Below are positions 16,565 to 27,780 of a stretch of 64,000 nucleotides of DNA, piece by piece. The stretch comes from Phoenix dactylifera (Eukaryota > Streptophyta > Magnoliopsida > Arecales > Arecaceae). Positions within the stretch are counted from its first letter, which is position 1, and each line of letters starts with the position of its first letter. Both the position numbers and the translations under genes were made by a program. A model generated the notes under the pieces. That model did no database searches, was not told where the DNA came from, and saw nothing but the letters and a program-made list of their open reading frames with translations. The stretch lies in NCBI RefSeq assembly GCF_009389715.1, contig NC_052404.1:11833756-11897755 (forward strand), written 5' to 3'.

Positions 16565-18115
16565 TTGCTTTTCGTATCACAAATAGAGCCTAAATCACTA
16601 GAAGAAGCTGAAAAAGATGATAATTGGATGAATGCTATGCAAGAGGAATTAAATCAATTCGAAAGAAATGAAGTTTGGACTCTAATGAAAAGACCCCCTA
16701 ATGTTTCAATTATAGGTACCAAGTGGGTGTATAGAAATAAACTAGATGAAGGTGGAATAGTAATAAGAAACAAAGCTAGGCTAGTGGCCAAAGGATATAA
16801 TCAGGAGGAAGGAATAGATTTTGACGAAACTTTTGCTCCTGTTGCTAGATTAGAGGCTATTAGACTACTTTTAGCATATGCATGCTTCATGGATTTTAAA
16901 CTTTATCAAATGGATGTAAAAAGTGCATTTTTAAATGGCTATATAATGGAGGAAGTTTATGTAGGACAACCTCCAGGTTTTGAAAATCACTTACATCCAG
17001 ATTATATTTATAAATTGCATAAAGCATTGTATGGACTTAAGCAAGCCCCTAGGGCATGGTATGAAAGGTTAAGTAATTTCCTAATTGAGAACAAATTCAA
17101 GAGAGGAAATGTAGACAAAACCCTCTTTATTAAAAGAAAAGGAAATGACTTATTGCTTGTACAAATTTATGTGGATGATATAATTTTTGGTGCTACTAAT
17201 GATAGTCTGTGTCAAGAGTTTGCCAAGCTTATGCAGGGAGAATTTGAAATGAGCATGATGGGTGAGCTCAACTTCTTCCTTGGGTTACAAATAAAACAAT
17301 CAGAGGAAGGCATCTTCATCAGTCAGTCCAAATACATCAAGGAAATGCTGGAAAAATTCAAGATGAAGGATGCAAAGGAAATCAGCACACCCATGGGCTC
17401 AAGTTGCAAGCTAGACAAAGATGAAAAAGGTAAAAGTATAGACTGCAAATTATACAGAGGTATGATAGGCTCTCTACTTTATCTTACTGCTAGTAGACCA
17501 GATATATTATTCAGTGTTTGTATGTGTGCTAGATACCAAGCATGTCCTAAGGAATCACACTTGCAAGCTGTTAAGAGAATTTTTAGATATCTAGTAGGGA
17601 CATCTAATGTAGGCTTATGGTATTCTAAACAATCTGACATAAACTTAATTGCTTATTCCGATGCTGATTTTGCCGGGTGCAAACTCGACAGAAAAAGCAC
17701 AAGTGGCACATGTCAATTCTTGGGTGCCAATTTGGTTTCTTGGTTTAGCAAGAAACAAAATTCAGTTGCTTTGTCCACAGCTGAGGCTGAGTACATTGCA
17801 GCTGGAAGCTGTTGTGCCCAAGTTCTTTGGATTAAGCAACAACTTGAAGACTTCGGTATCAAAATGGATAATATATCAATTAAATGTGATAATACAAGTG
17901 CAATTAATTTAACAAAAAATCCTGTCCAACACTCTAAGTCAAAGCATATAGAGATTAGGCATCATTTTATTAGGGATCATGTGCTGAAAAATGATGTGAT
18001 GATTGAATATGTATGTACAGAGAATCAATTAGCTGATATCTTTACAAAGCCCCTTTGTAAAGAAAGATTCAATTTCTTAAGGAATGCCTTGAGCTTGTAT
18101 GATCCTAGCAAATGA
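16565..18115 (+). CDS. pol: Sirevirus reverse transcriptase-RNase H, uninterrupted frame
   Basis: This 516-codon frame is the intact 3' half of pol. Its first ATG is internal to the original polyprotein, so it is not a natural start. The RVT_2 domain begins near residue 8 ([18 protein letters not shown]), has [17 protein letters not shown] and the polymerase motif YVDDIIFG with the catalytic Asp pair at about residues 204-205 (17174-17179). RNase H follows after [10 protein letters not shown], with [29 protein letters not shown] and [10 protein letters not shown] near the end. Both domains are complete, with no stop or frameshift, unlike the upstream half of the element. Confidence 0.95.
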   Translation: MLFVSQIEPKSLEEAEKDDNWMNAMQEELNQFERNEVWTLMKRPPNVSIIGTKWVYRNKLDEGGIVIRNKARLVAKGYNQEEGIDFDETFAPVARLEAIRLLLAYACFMDFKLYQMDVKSAFLNGYIMEEVYVGQPPGFENHLHPDYIYKLHKALYGLKQAPRAWYERLSNFLIENKFKRGNVDKTLFIKRKGNDLLLVQIYVDDIIFGATNDSLCQEFAKLMQGEFEMSMMGELNFFLGLQIKQSEEGIFISQSKYIKEMLEKFKMKDAKEISTPMGSSCKLDKDEKGKSIDCKLYRGMIGSLLYLTASRPDILFSVCMCARYQACPKESHLQAVKRIFRYLVGTSNVGLWYSKQSDINLIAYSDADFAGCKLDRKSTSGTCQFLGANLVSWFSKKQNSVALSTAEAEYIAAGSCCAQVLWIKQQLEDFGIKMDNISIKCDNTSAINLTKNPVQHSKSKHIEIRHHFIRDHVLKNDVMIEYVCTENQLADIFTKPLCKERFNFLRNALSLYDPSK

Positions 18116-18480
18116 GTTGAATTTGTATTGGATTACTTTGCTACTCAAACTAGTAATCAACCTCAAGGTAGACATAAGTGAAAACATGAATTCATCTGAG
18201 CTAAATGACGAACTGTTTGACTTTCCGGAGGATGGTTACCCTCCCTTGGACTCTTCATGGAGATATTTTCAGAACCTATTTCATAGGTATTCGAAATTTG
18301 ATCAAACATTCCTCATTTCAATATTAATAATTCAAAAAAATTATCAAATTATTATAGGTTGTATCATTAAGGGGGAGGATCACAAACAAATTCACTCTAA
18401 GTTTATCAAAAGAGATCATATTGATTAGGGTAATTAAACAAAATTGGGAGAAGATAGAATACAGTCTGAAATTTTTTCAG
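18116..18480 (+). other. Spacer between pol and the internal promoter-like module
   Basis: AT-rich DNA after the pol stop. An open stretch of about 109 codons overlaps the pol end but has no recognisable motif and is probably chance. GGGGGAGG at about 18370 resembles the purine tracts near the 3' LTR. Confidence 0.4.
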
Positions 18481-18714
18481 TGCCGGAGACGTCTCTGGCA
18501 AATCGCAGAGACGTCCCCCCAAGGGGAGACGTCTCGCCTTAGTCGCGGAGACGTCTCGGGGACCGAATGAGGGCTTTTTAAATAGGTCGAAATCGCTCGA
18601 GCCGACTCGAGCTTTCTCCCTCATTCCCGACCAAAACGGAAAACCCTAGCCTCCATTCGCTCTCCACCTCAAATCCCAGCCTCCGTTTGCTCTAAATCAC
18701 AAACCCTAGCATCC
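18481..18714 (+). promoter_or_regulatory. Internal promoter-like module before the env-like frame
   Basis: Four copies of the LTR palindrome (GGAGACGTCTCTGG, CAGAGACGTCCCC, GGGGAGACGTCTCG, CGGAGACGTCTCGGGG) occupy 18481-18564. A TATA-like TTTTTAAATAGG follows at 18575-18586. Then come about 125 bp of C-rich leader with repeated AACCCTAGC and CCTCC motifs, typical of plant 5' leaders, and the ATG at 18715. The order of array, TATA and leader copies that of the LTR promoter at 11930-12450. Elsewhere this motif occurs only in the two LTRs. I infer a separate promoter for the downstream frame; there is no expression evidence. Confidence 0.6.
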
Positions 18715-20185
18715 ATGGCACCAAAGAAAGCTAGGACAACCCGTGGGAGGCGACCTAGAGTAGCGGCCGACGGTGAGGAACGGCGGGAAGAACCCTCCGC
18801 GCCTTCTCCTCCGGTTGCTCCGCCGACCACGACGATTTCCTGTGCAAATCGCACAGTCACGACTGGTAGGTACATCGATTTCTCCTTTTTAGATCATGAG
18901 GAGTTTCTCTATTGGAGAGAGACTCCGAGCTCAAGGGTGGGAGCACCTTTGCACACTAAATACCTCGACCTATCCCGGCCTAGTTAGAGAGTTTTTTAGC
19001 AATATGGCATTAGGGGACCAAGGGTACACTGGATGTGTCCGGGGGACATTAGTGGAAGTAAATGAAGATGTCCTATCCACTGTCCTACAAATCCCTAAGG
19101 ACGGTGAGGCTCCAACATCACTTCCCCAAAGGGAATTAGCCCTAAATCTGCTGTTAGGACAAGAGGACTGCGGCCCTCTTGATGTTATCAACTCCCAAGA
19201 CCTAAACGCCGAAATGAGATTACTTTTAAGTATTGTCAACCGGGTCTTGTTTCCCAAAACCGGTCGCTTCGATTTTGTTTCGGAGCGAGACTTAGCTATT
19301 ATGCATCATATCCTACAAGGGATCCCTCTAAACCTTCCTAGACTCATGCTAAATTACATTGCCCTATGTCATAGGTATTCTAGGTTTAGTATACCCTATG
19401 GCATGATCTTTACCTTAATCTTTAAACACTTCAAGGTTCCCATTCCAACAAATGAACCTGCAAAGGCCTTGAGAAACACCGACTACTATAATGAGGGCAC
19501 AATGAGAAGAATGGAGTTTCATAAGATAGATGGGTCGTGGGTCAAGGTTCCAAAAAGAAAAGCACAAACCATAGAGCCTGAAATCCCACATCATGAGTCT
19601 GACCATCACTCTCCTCCACCTAGCCACATGAACATCCCTGATATTCCCTCCAGCTCAGCTGGACCTTCCACGTCCATGCCACCACCTCCTCCAGTCAGTG
19701 GGCCCTCCTTCCTATCAGAGGATCAGATGCACACCTTAGCATCTGCCATTTGCCAGCAGATAAGGGAGGAGATGAGATCCATGATCTCCACAGAGTTGGC
19801 CCCCATCAGAGCTTCACATGAAGGGCTTCTACAAGAGATGAAGGATATTAGAAGTCAAATTGAAGCTACAACACAAGAAATAATTGGTATGGGTGCCACC
19901 CAAACCATCAGATCATTAGAGCTCAAGGACAGCTTGAAGAGCATTTCCAAGAGTCTTAAAGAGCTAACAAAGCCAGATGGCAATGTGAGCACCTTAGTTG
20001 CCCAACTCAGAGGAAGAATTGAAATGGCAACTATAGAGTTTGAGGCACTTGTGGCAGGTTTCCACAAGTCACAGGGAGATCAATTTAAGACCCTCATGGA
20101 TTCTATCAATGCATTCATAGATGCAGCTTGTAAGGCTTATGCACAAAGTACAACTAGTAGGCCCCATGAGCAACGTCGCCGATGA
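18715..20185 (+). pseudogene. Sirevirus env-like (extra downstream) frame with one frameshift
   Basis: Two overlapping frames make one reading: 18715-18987, beginning MAPKKARTTRGRRPR, and a frame entered near 18915 that stays open to 20185. The switch falls around a GAGAGAGA run (about 18916-18923), consistent with one small indel. The N-terminus is basic, then proline-rich. The middle contains VREFFSNMALGDQGYTG and resembles the 'putative plant transposon protein' domain often carried by plant LTR elements. The C-terminal part has a proline-rich linker (about residues 240-280) and predicted coiled coil. No signal peptide or membrane segment is visible, so 'env-like' reflects position only. 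Function is unknown. Confidence 0.72.
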
Positions 20186-21159
20186 TGGATATCTTGTAGG
20201 ATCTTCTTTTTGTAAATCCTAGGCTATTTTTGAAACACCTTTTTGTATTAGAAATCAATACTTGTAATGATTTCTTCTTTTGACTATGTACTGACTTCAA
20301 AGGTTTATGATGACATATGAATGAATACAATCTCTTTTGAACACTTTGTGTACATTGCCAATTCTGCGTATGTGTTTCTGTGATTGTGTATGTGATTGTA
20401 TGATATGCCATAAAAATCTTACCACATACCTTGAGTGTTCAAATTTGATACAAAGAAACAATGCACATAAAACAGGGGGAGCACATCTTGTGATAACTAT
20501 GTTAAACTAAAAGATAAGTCTGAAATGAATTCCAAAACAAAGGGGGAGTGGATATGAATACATTAATAGAAATGACTTGGACAGGGGGAGCACAACTTGA
20601 ATATCCTTGAGTAAAATGAATGCTGAATTCCCACTATAAATTGAGTCTTAAGCACCTAAGGATAATTTGTCCCCTTCATGTTGCTGACAAAAAGGGGGAG
20701 TAGATAGTATATGGAATGCAAAATTTATAATAGATATTGAATATGGAGATATTGAAAGGGGGAGTATGAAAGGGGGAGTAGACATGGATATTGAATATGG
20801 AATGCAAAATTTTTTAATCATACTCCAAAGTTGAATTAGGAAAGATAAAATTGAAGAATATTGATTTTAAGATAATTGCCCTTCTGGAAAAGAAAAGGGG
20901 AGTCAAAAAGAATCTAGCTTTCAATTATCTTCAGCATCAATATTTCATTTTAACTTGATTCAAACTCAGTTCATATGCCAAAATCATTTAAGAACTATAA
21001 AGATCAATCTTATGCACAAGGAAAGAACTGAATTGAGTGATGCACATTGTATCTAGGCCAAAATATTATACTTGTACATCCGATCAAATACTGTGTATAT
21101 GTTTAAATTTCAAATTTTGCATATACTCAGTGTTTTGTCATCATCAAAAAGGGGGAGAT
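20186..21159 (+). other. Polypurine-tract cluster and terminal PPT upstream of the 3' LTR
   Basis: Seven GGGGGAG tracts occur at about 20474, 20542, 20583, 20694, 20758, 20771 and 21151; a weaker one is near 20896. The last, AAAAAGGGGGAG at 21146-21157, ends two bases before the 3' LTR and should prime plus-strand DNA. It is flanked by an inverted repeat: 21129-21149 pairs with 21178-21198 at about 19 of 21 positions, the second arm lying inside the LTR. Multiple tracts with an inverted repeat at the terminal one are known for Sireviruses. No coding sequence is seen. Confidence 0.8.
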
Positions 21160-22534
21160 TGTTGACCCCCTAATGGATTTTGATGAATACAAAACACTAG
21201 AGCATAATTCCATTATATCTTAACAATTTAATTAAGGAATTCATGTGTTTTATCTAGAATATTGTTGAGAAATGTCTAGGCAAGTTCCCATAATTTTTAT
21301 GAATTCATTGAAGAACATTTTGAGTTAATGAAAAAGTTCAGGGACAGCCGAGACGTCTCCTGATAGTTTCAGAGACGTCTCTGGCACAAACAGGAAGAAC
21401 TGGCACACTTGGAGACGTCCCCGGCACCTGCCAAGTCGTCCCCGCGTTAGCGGAGTCGACTCTCTCAGTAGCGGAGTCGACTCTCTCAGTGGCGGCAGAA
21501 AGGCAGTTTTCAAGAGATATGCGCGAGACGTCCCCTGAAAGAGCGGAGTCGACTCTCTCAGGGAATTCCAGAGGACATGTCTTTCGGAGATAAAGAAGCG
21601 GAGTCGTCCCCAAGGCAGCGGAGTCGTCCCCACTCAAAAAGTGCAGACAAGCCGAGACGTCCCCGTAAAGTGCCGAGTCGACCCCAGACAACATAAAAAG
21701 TAAGATCCTGTAGGCGAGACGTCCCTCGTTGTAGCGGAGACGTCCCCGGAGCGCCTGGGACGCGACTGACAGCTTTTCAGGTTTGGTTTGAATTTCAAAT
21801 CCTTCTCTTTTTGTTTCTAACGGCTATATTTGCTTTTTGGGCTATAAAAAGGGACCTCTTAAGTGGTTCTCAACAACTCTTCACCAACCAAAAAGCTAGA
21901 TCATTCAAGAGAGAAGTTAGAAAGAAAAGCTCAAGGGAGTGAGTGCATTCAAGGAAGGAAATCAAGAATTCTCAAGTCTCCCAAGCGATTTCAAGCTCAA
22001 CCACTCTTGTGCGCTCGGGATTCGAAGCTCACACTCAACCCTACGCGCTCCACCTCGGAAGAATCAACATTTCCCACGCTTCCAACGGCAAAAGGATTCT
22101 TCCGGGTTACATTATTCATAATTGTTATATTTGCTTCTTAGAGCTTTTATTTCCTTTTGTAAACTCTTTTATTGTGGTGCTTGTTCCAGTCAAGGGACTT
22201 GGAACAAGGGAAAGGCGTCCCAAGCCTAAGAGAAATTGGGGGTTTTAGGGTTTGTTGTGAGCCCGGTGTAAAACAACGAGTTGGGTAGTGAACTCGCAAA
22301 ACTACCGTACTGTAATCTTGGATTATAGTGGAAATTCCCAAAGGCGCTTTGGGGAGTGGATGTAGGAGCGGTGAAGGCTCCGAACCACTATAAAACCGTG
22401 TGTTTGTGGTTGTCTCTTCTTATCTCTTTATCTTTATTTTAGTTCATATATTTGTGTGTTTTATTTTTAATTAGGCAAAAAGTTTTTAAAACACCCAATT
22501 CACCCCCCTCTTGGGTGACCATCTCTGGGCAACA
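21160..22534 (+). repeat. 3' LTR of the Sirevirus
   Basis: The repeat is 1,375 bp, matching 11733-13106 except for about four substitutions and one 1-bp indel counted by eye (for example CTAGACAAG versus CTAGGCAAG near the start). It ends CAACA at 22534 and is followed by the target duplication TCCTT. Confidence 0.95.
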
Positions 22535-22663
22535 TCCTTTATGATAATTTTGTCATACAAAAGTTCTTTCTCAGTTTGTTTACCAAACACATGTTAAAGT
22601 GCCCACTTTAGAAATATAGTTACCAAACAGCAAACAAGTTTTTATAAAAACTCTACTTCCAAC
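22535..22663. other. Right-hand continuation of the repeat split by the Sirevirus
   Basis: After the TCCTT duplication the AT-rich sequence seen before 11733 seems to resume (CCAAACAC, CCAAACAGC motifs). It belongs to the candidate outer transposon from about 10988 to 23791, whose possible ends are GGCCCCATTTAGAGAA and the complement of TTCTCCCAAACACGGCC. Confidence 0.35.
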
Positions 22664-23726
22664 TAGAGGTGCAAATGAGTCGGGTCGAGTCTTAAGTGTC
22701 TCCGACCTAATCCGGTTTTTTATTCGGGTTCTAATTTTGAATCCAAGTCCGATCTGGTTGGAGATCGGATTGAGTTCGAGTCGGATCGGGTTCGGGTCGG
22801 AATCGGTCTATTTTTTTTTTTGCGCTTTTGGGAAAGAATTTGGGCAAATCTAATTTGGTCATATCATAATTATGAGGTGCTGGGTGACCCATGGACTTGA
22901 AAGACTTGCAATTGACCTCCAGTCATAACAATGACCCATGACTTACTAACGGTCTACAAGCCAAATTTCATATCATACTATTTTTTATCTATATGACTTG
23001 ATTGGACGGAACTTGGTGTCTCCCCGCTCCCCTCCCACGAGGACAAAAAAATTCCAGACCCTCCAAAATCCAATTCCATTGCAGAAAACTGGCACATGAC
23101 CCATACTCAGTTCAGTGTTCCCTCACTTTCTCCCTTCAAAAGTTAAAAGAAACAAAAACCAAAAAACAGAAGGAAAAAGAAAACCCAGCTACCGAGACAC
23201 CAGAGGTATCAACAGTGTAATAGATCGAGAGAGAATCCTGACGAGCCGAGGTTCTTTTGGATCCTGTGAACCTATGCTTGTTGCTATCCTTCCACGCTTG
23301 AATCCTACTCCTCTTAGGGTTTTTTCTATTTCTTCTTCTTCTTCTTCTTCTTTTTTGGTACAAAGCTTTTCCTCCATTTTCCATCCCTTAGGGAGCAAGC
23401 TAACAAGCTCCTAAGAAACCCATATATATCTCCTTATGTCTGCCTTGAAAACCCGCCATAAATTCACTTAAAAATGACCAATCGTACCACGACCCACACA
23501 AAAAAAAAAAAGAAAAGACTCTCTTTTGATTTTCCCCTCTCTCTCTCTCTCTTCGGATCCATTCAAATCGGATCGGCTCCGTTCGGTAAATTCAGATCCG
23601 ACCATAAAATAATTCGAGTCCAATTTTAGGATTCGACCCGAACCCGCGGATTCTAAAATTTGGATCGGATCGGATCTACGTGGGTCAGATCGGATCGGGC
23701 CGTAATCCGACCCATTTGAAACTTCA
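22664..23726. mobile_element. Nonautonomous hAT-like element with GTCGGGTC-rich ends
   Basis: The left end TAGAGGTGCAAATG and the right end (complement TGAAGTTTCAAATG) are imperfect 14-bp inverted repeats, 10 of 14 matching. Both ends are followed inward by runs of GGGTCGG/GGATCGG, the subterminal pattern common in plant hAT-type elements. Flanks CTTCCAAC and CTCGCAAT agree at 5 of 8 positions, a possible worn 8-bp duplication. The interior (about 22820-23560) is unlike the ends and includes a TTC microsatellite at 23332-23350 and a CT run at 23539-23554. No transposase is encoded. Confidence 0.5.
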
Positions 23727-23795
23727 CTCGCAATAACTCTACTTCTAAAAGTTTTATTGCCAACAGGCAACAGTTCTCCCAAACACGGCCATAGT

Positions 23796-26700
23796 GTCCA
23801 AAGAATATTAAGATTGAATTGCCTTATTTAGTAGTTAATGATACCTGGTTTTTTAATAGAATAATGCTAGAGAGCAAGTCCTCAAGATATTGGCGTTTAC
23901 TTTAATAACTACATTGTGAAGCAAGTTTCTACATTAGCGGACAACCACATTTGAAATGTTCACAAGTCTGCTTTCAGATTTTGGCATCATTCTAGGACTG
24001 GTATTTAAAAATCATTGTAGTTTTTTTCCCCTATTTTTGAAGGAGAGAATAAATAGCATCGTACATATAGTAACAAGACGGGCTTAACTAAGTTTCCCAA
24101 TCAATTGTATTTTTGTGATACTAGAATGGGTTGTTAGTGTGTTTACCTCCCTGTAACGTTCATCTCAGAATCAAATCCCTGCGTGGCAGCTGAGAGGATC
24201 CAACTGCTCGTAGTCTGTAATGTAATTCATCAAAAGTATGAGGAGCTGATGATCAACCTTTCTTAGCAGAACTTTTTGGCTATGTTTTCTTTTCTTTAAA
24301 GTGGTGTTTTTCTGATCCATGGAATTCTCCAGGCACTTTATTTAATTACCTCTGAATCCTCTTCTTTTACCACCATTTTTTAGTTGTTCCGATGCTTATG
24401 CGATGTCACTGGGACTTTATCCCTAGCGTATAGGGCAGGCTATGCTGACTATAGTGTTGATTGATGCATCAGAGCAATTGCGACATTTAACTATTTAAAC
24501 TTTTGGCTTATATAGCTCGTTTATAAGCGAGAATTATAAATGAGCAATGCTGCGACACGAAACTGGAGGAAGACCGTTGATGAAATTTTATCCATACCAG
24601 GGCCATCTCCTACGGACATGGTCCTTCTTGCTTGATGTGGATTATTTAGCTGTTAATGCAGTTCTATCACAGGGATTCACTAAATTAAGCTTGCTTGTGT
24701 TAGTACTATTTTAAAAAGTCGACCATCTCAAATCCAATGACAGCATCGCCGTGTGGTTGGGTGTATGAAACCATTTCATATTAGCAGTTTACACTGGGAG
24801 TCAAAACACATTATTCTAGCTGCACAGACAAATTTCATAAAAGTAATAAACAGCGCCATGATGAGCATCTGATGTCAAATGGTGATCTTTTTCTGAGCTG
24901 TGGATTGCAATGAGGAACTTCTGGCTTGGGTTTTGATTATATTACATCATGATGACTCAATCGGTGAGCAAGTGGCTGTTTTCTTGTGCTTTGGTTTATC
25001 ATCTCCACCAACTTCCAGTATTTTTCTTAGATTCTTCTATTCAGTAGGTATAACAAAAATCGTGGTGATAAATTTTTATAATGTTCTTTAGCACATGCAA
25101 GAACCTATAATAATGTCATGCGGCAGACCAATATACTAGAATGCAATTCTGCATGGGTCTACGGTAGTTTGACATATGCCTCGCTCCATGCATCACCACT
25201 TTGATATATTAGTCAGTCGTTGGCCATTTTATTGTCAACGGAAAGACCGTGTCAGATAGCATAAAAAACAATCGACGACTGTTCCTTGCATCACACAGTA
25301 CGACCTTCCCCATGGACCCAAGTACATCTGGATCCCCTCTCTATTTTCCAATCTAACCTTCCCAATGAAGTAATCCAATGGAGAGAGAGAGAGATGAGGA
25401 GGGGGAGGAGAAGGAGGGCAGAGTCAAAATGGAGTTACCTGCCTCAACCTAACGTAAAAAGATGGAGTCAAAGCATGTCATCTTGGTATGGAGCTCAGTA
25501 TTAAAGTCATTTTATTACTACGTCGGTATATCCGATAAGGAAGCAGTTTGACATATCGAGTGTCGATACATCTCCATAATATATATGAACATCGAATAGA
25601 TACAGTATGATATTATCTTGTACCGGCCGGTCGGATAAAGGCCGAGTGATTTCGCATGGGCAAAGAGCCAGCCAATTACAAGCTCCAAGCTCATCATTAA
25701 GCTGTGCACGCCAATACCATCCTATTATCACACTCCCTGTCCGATTGGGCCCCTTCAGCCACCCAATCTTCAGACAAAGGAATGAATGAATAAAGAGATG
25801 AAATTAAGATAGTCAAAAAAGAGAACATCAGAGGGCCAGCACCAATGAGGCTGCGGAAGAGGGCCACTGGTGTTCAGACGGTATTGGCATCTGACATGCG
25901 CACCACTGATCCACACAGTTTGAAAGATATCTTCAGGTCGAAAGCCCACAAGATCTGTTCAAAATTAAGCCCTTTGATCCACTCTGTGTAAGTAGGAAGT
26001 TTGTTTTCATACCAACCAACAAGAAGTTTCTGGTCGACTTGCATGCAGCTGTGAATATATTTCGGTCTAGTGAAACAAACAATGAATATTATGTGAAGAT
26101 TTATATAGTTGGAATTAATTATGCAGCTGTGATGATTTATAGTGCTTTTGCCTCTTCTTTATAACTTATAGTGTGTTTGATTATGTAAAGATTTAGCCAC
26201 AAAGTCGGAGCAATTATATATCTTAGCCTCAGTTCGTCTTCCAGACATGTAGCGTGAATCAGCACATATACTCTTATTTTATAAGGTATGTATTTTGGGG
26301 GCCATAGACTGGGTGGCTTTCTTCTTGGCAGACACTCAAGAGAAGCCCCATAGGTTTGAGGAGAGAGAGTTACCTTAAGCTCTTCATGATGTATTATTTT
26401 TTAATTTTTTTGGATGTAACCGTACTAGATTTGTATGAATTGTTCGTCTTAGCAGCAAAAAAAAAAAAAAAAAAAAAAAACCTTTCATGCACATTGGTAG
26501 AATATAAGAACTAGAAAATGATCATCCATACAAGAGTATTTGTGCCTACTAAACTTTTAGCTAATCTCAATTGTTTAAGTGTAAACCAGCATGTGCTTTA
26601 TCTTCATTATAAATAATTTACTCTCTTGAGTAAGTCAACCAAAATTCCTACTTGTTCTTTTATATATCGAGGCTCTCAGGCAGTAAACTATGAAAAAAAA

Positions 26701-27780
26701 AAAAAACAAGAAGAAGGGATCAAGTCTTTTGTCCAATAATGCCAATTCACTCTCTTTGCCCAAATTGTCATTTTATACCATCACAATAATAACTTGGCCA
26801 GCTATTAACCATCATCAGCACATTTGTAATTAAAAAAAAATGATAGAAACCAACAAGCAGCTTATTAATGTCCCAAACTTACAGACATTACTGCTCACGG
26901 AACCATATCATCCATTTCAAGTGGACCAAGTACAACTGAGGCAAAAGCATTAAAGCAATGTATATAGCTATTTTGCTTTTCTTGGATAATATTGGGTTTC
27001 CTTTACCTTTTTTTTTTTTTTTGCCAAATTTCGTTTTAGAAATTCTGTGCTTGGTGCAAAGATCCCTCCCGGATCAGTCATTTCCCGTGAGTAAGCCTCC
27101 ACTAGCGTGCACCTAAACTATTAATCCCACCAAACATTAGGCCACCCGCCAACTCCCGTGCCTCTCCCCCAAGTAGTACCTCTCTTTTTCTCCATCCCTC
27201 ATGGTTACGTGAACCAACAAAAGTCCGAAGCCTAACCCTGTGTTCAAGCTTTCACCAACTGCTGCGGGCACGCGAGTACCCCTTTCCCACCGGAAGCTAC
27301 GAGATAGACGTATTGCGTCACTGCTGCACGAATATTAACTCACGTTCCCGAGTACGGTTGTTGACGTCCACGTGGACGGTGCAGGTGTTGGCTAATCTGG
27401 AGTCAAATTAAGGCATGAGGCGGTCAGTGGGCCTTCCGGTACGCCGCCCGCCAGGGGGTCCCGGTCCATCCGATGCACATCCGACGGCCACGGCTTCACC
27501 GACCTGCTTCCCGGAAAGCCAGATACGGAGAGAAAACGCCCAGATGTGCACGCTACCAATAATCAAATGAGGAAAGACAAGAAAAAAAAGAAGGAAAATC
27601 CCAAGAAACAGTGGGGCGATCTTGTTTTATCTCTACATAACATGATGCTCCCCAAGTTGCATCCCCGATGGACAAAAACCGGCCTAAAAGCCTAAAATCC
27701 GGTGGTTCGATCTCCGTCGAACCGGTTTTGAGTGGTTCGGGGAACGAGATTTGAGGAGCGTTTTGAAGTATAATAAAGTA
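23796..27780. other. Intergenic region between the nested repeats and the RLCK gene
   Basis: No exon is supported. Noted within it: a 50-bp stretch at about 24891-24943 resembles 28681-28733 in RLCK intron 1; a poly-A tract of about 22 bases lies at 26458-26480; poly-A at 26693-26706 and poly-T at 27008-27022. From about 27060 the DNA becomes richer in G and C and probably contains upstream control sequence of the RLCK gene. Open frames at 25286-25504 and 25507-25731 have no recognisable features. Confidence 0.45.

Larger units (their letters stand above)
11733..22534 (+). mobile_element. Ty1/copia LTR retrotransposon of Sirevirus (SIRE/Maximus) type, full length but defective
   Basis: Two LTRs (11733-13106 and 21160-22534) enclose a Met-tRNA primer-binding site, gag with two zinc knuckles, protease, integrase, reverse transcriptase-RNase H and an extra downstream frame. 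The 5 bp before it and after it are both TCCTT (11728-11732 and 22535-22539), an exact target duplication. The LTRs start TGTTG and end CAACA. Domain order integrase then RT defines Ty1/copia. The extra frame, a cluster of GGGGGAG tracts before the 3' LTR, an inverted repeat around the terminal tract and palindromic repeats in the LTR are known Sirevirus marks. The two LTRs differ at about five positions by eye, so the insertion is recent. Gag, protease and integrase are broken by several frameshifts or stops, so this copy could move only with proteins from elsewhere. Confidence 0.95.

Noticed and set aside
24900-25731. Open frames of 60-75 codons in the region left of the kinase
   Set aside because: They overlap each other on both strands and show no motif or splice signals.
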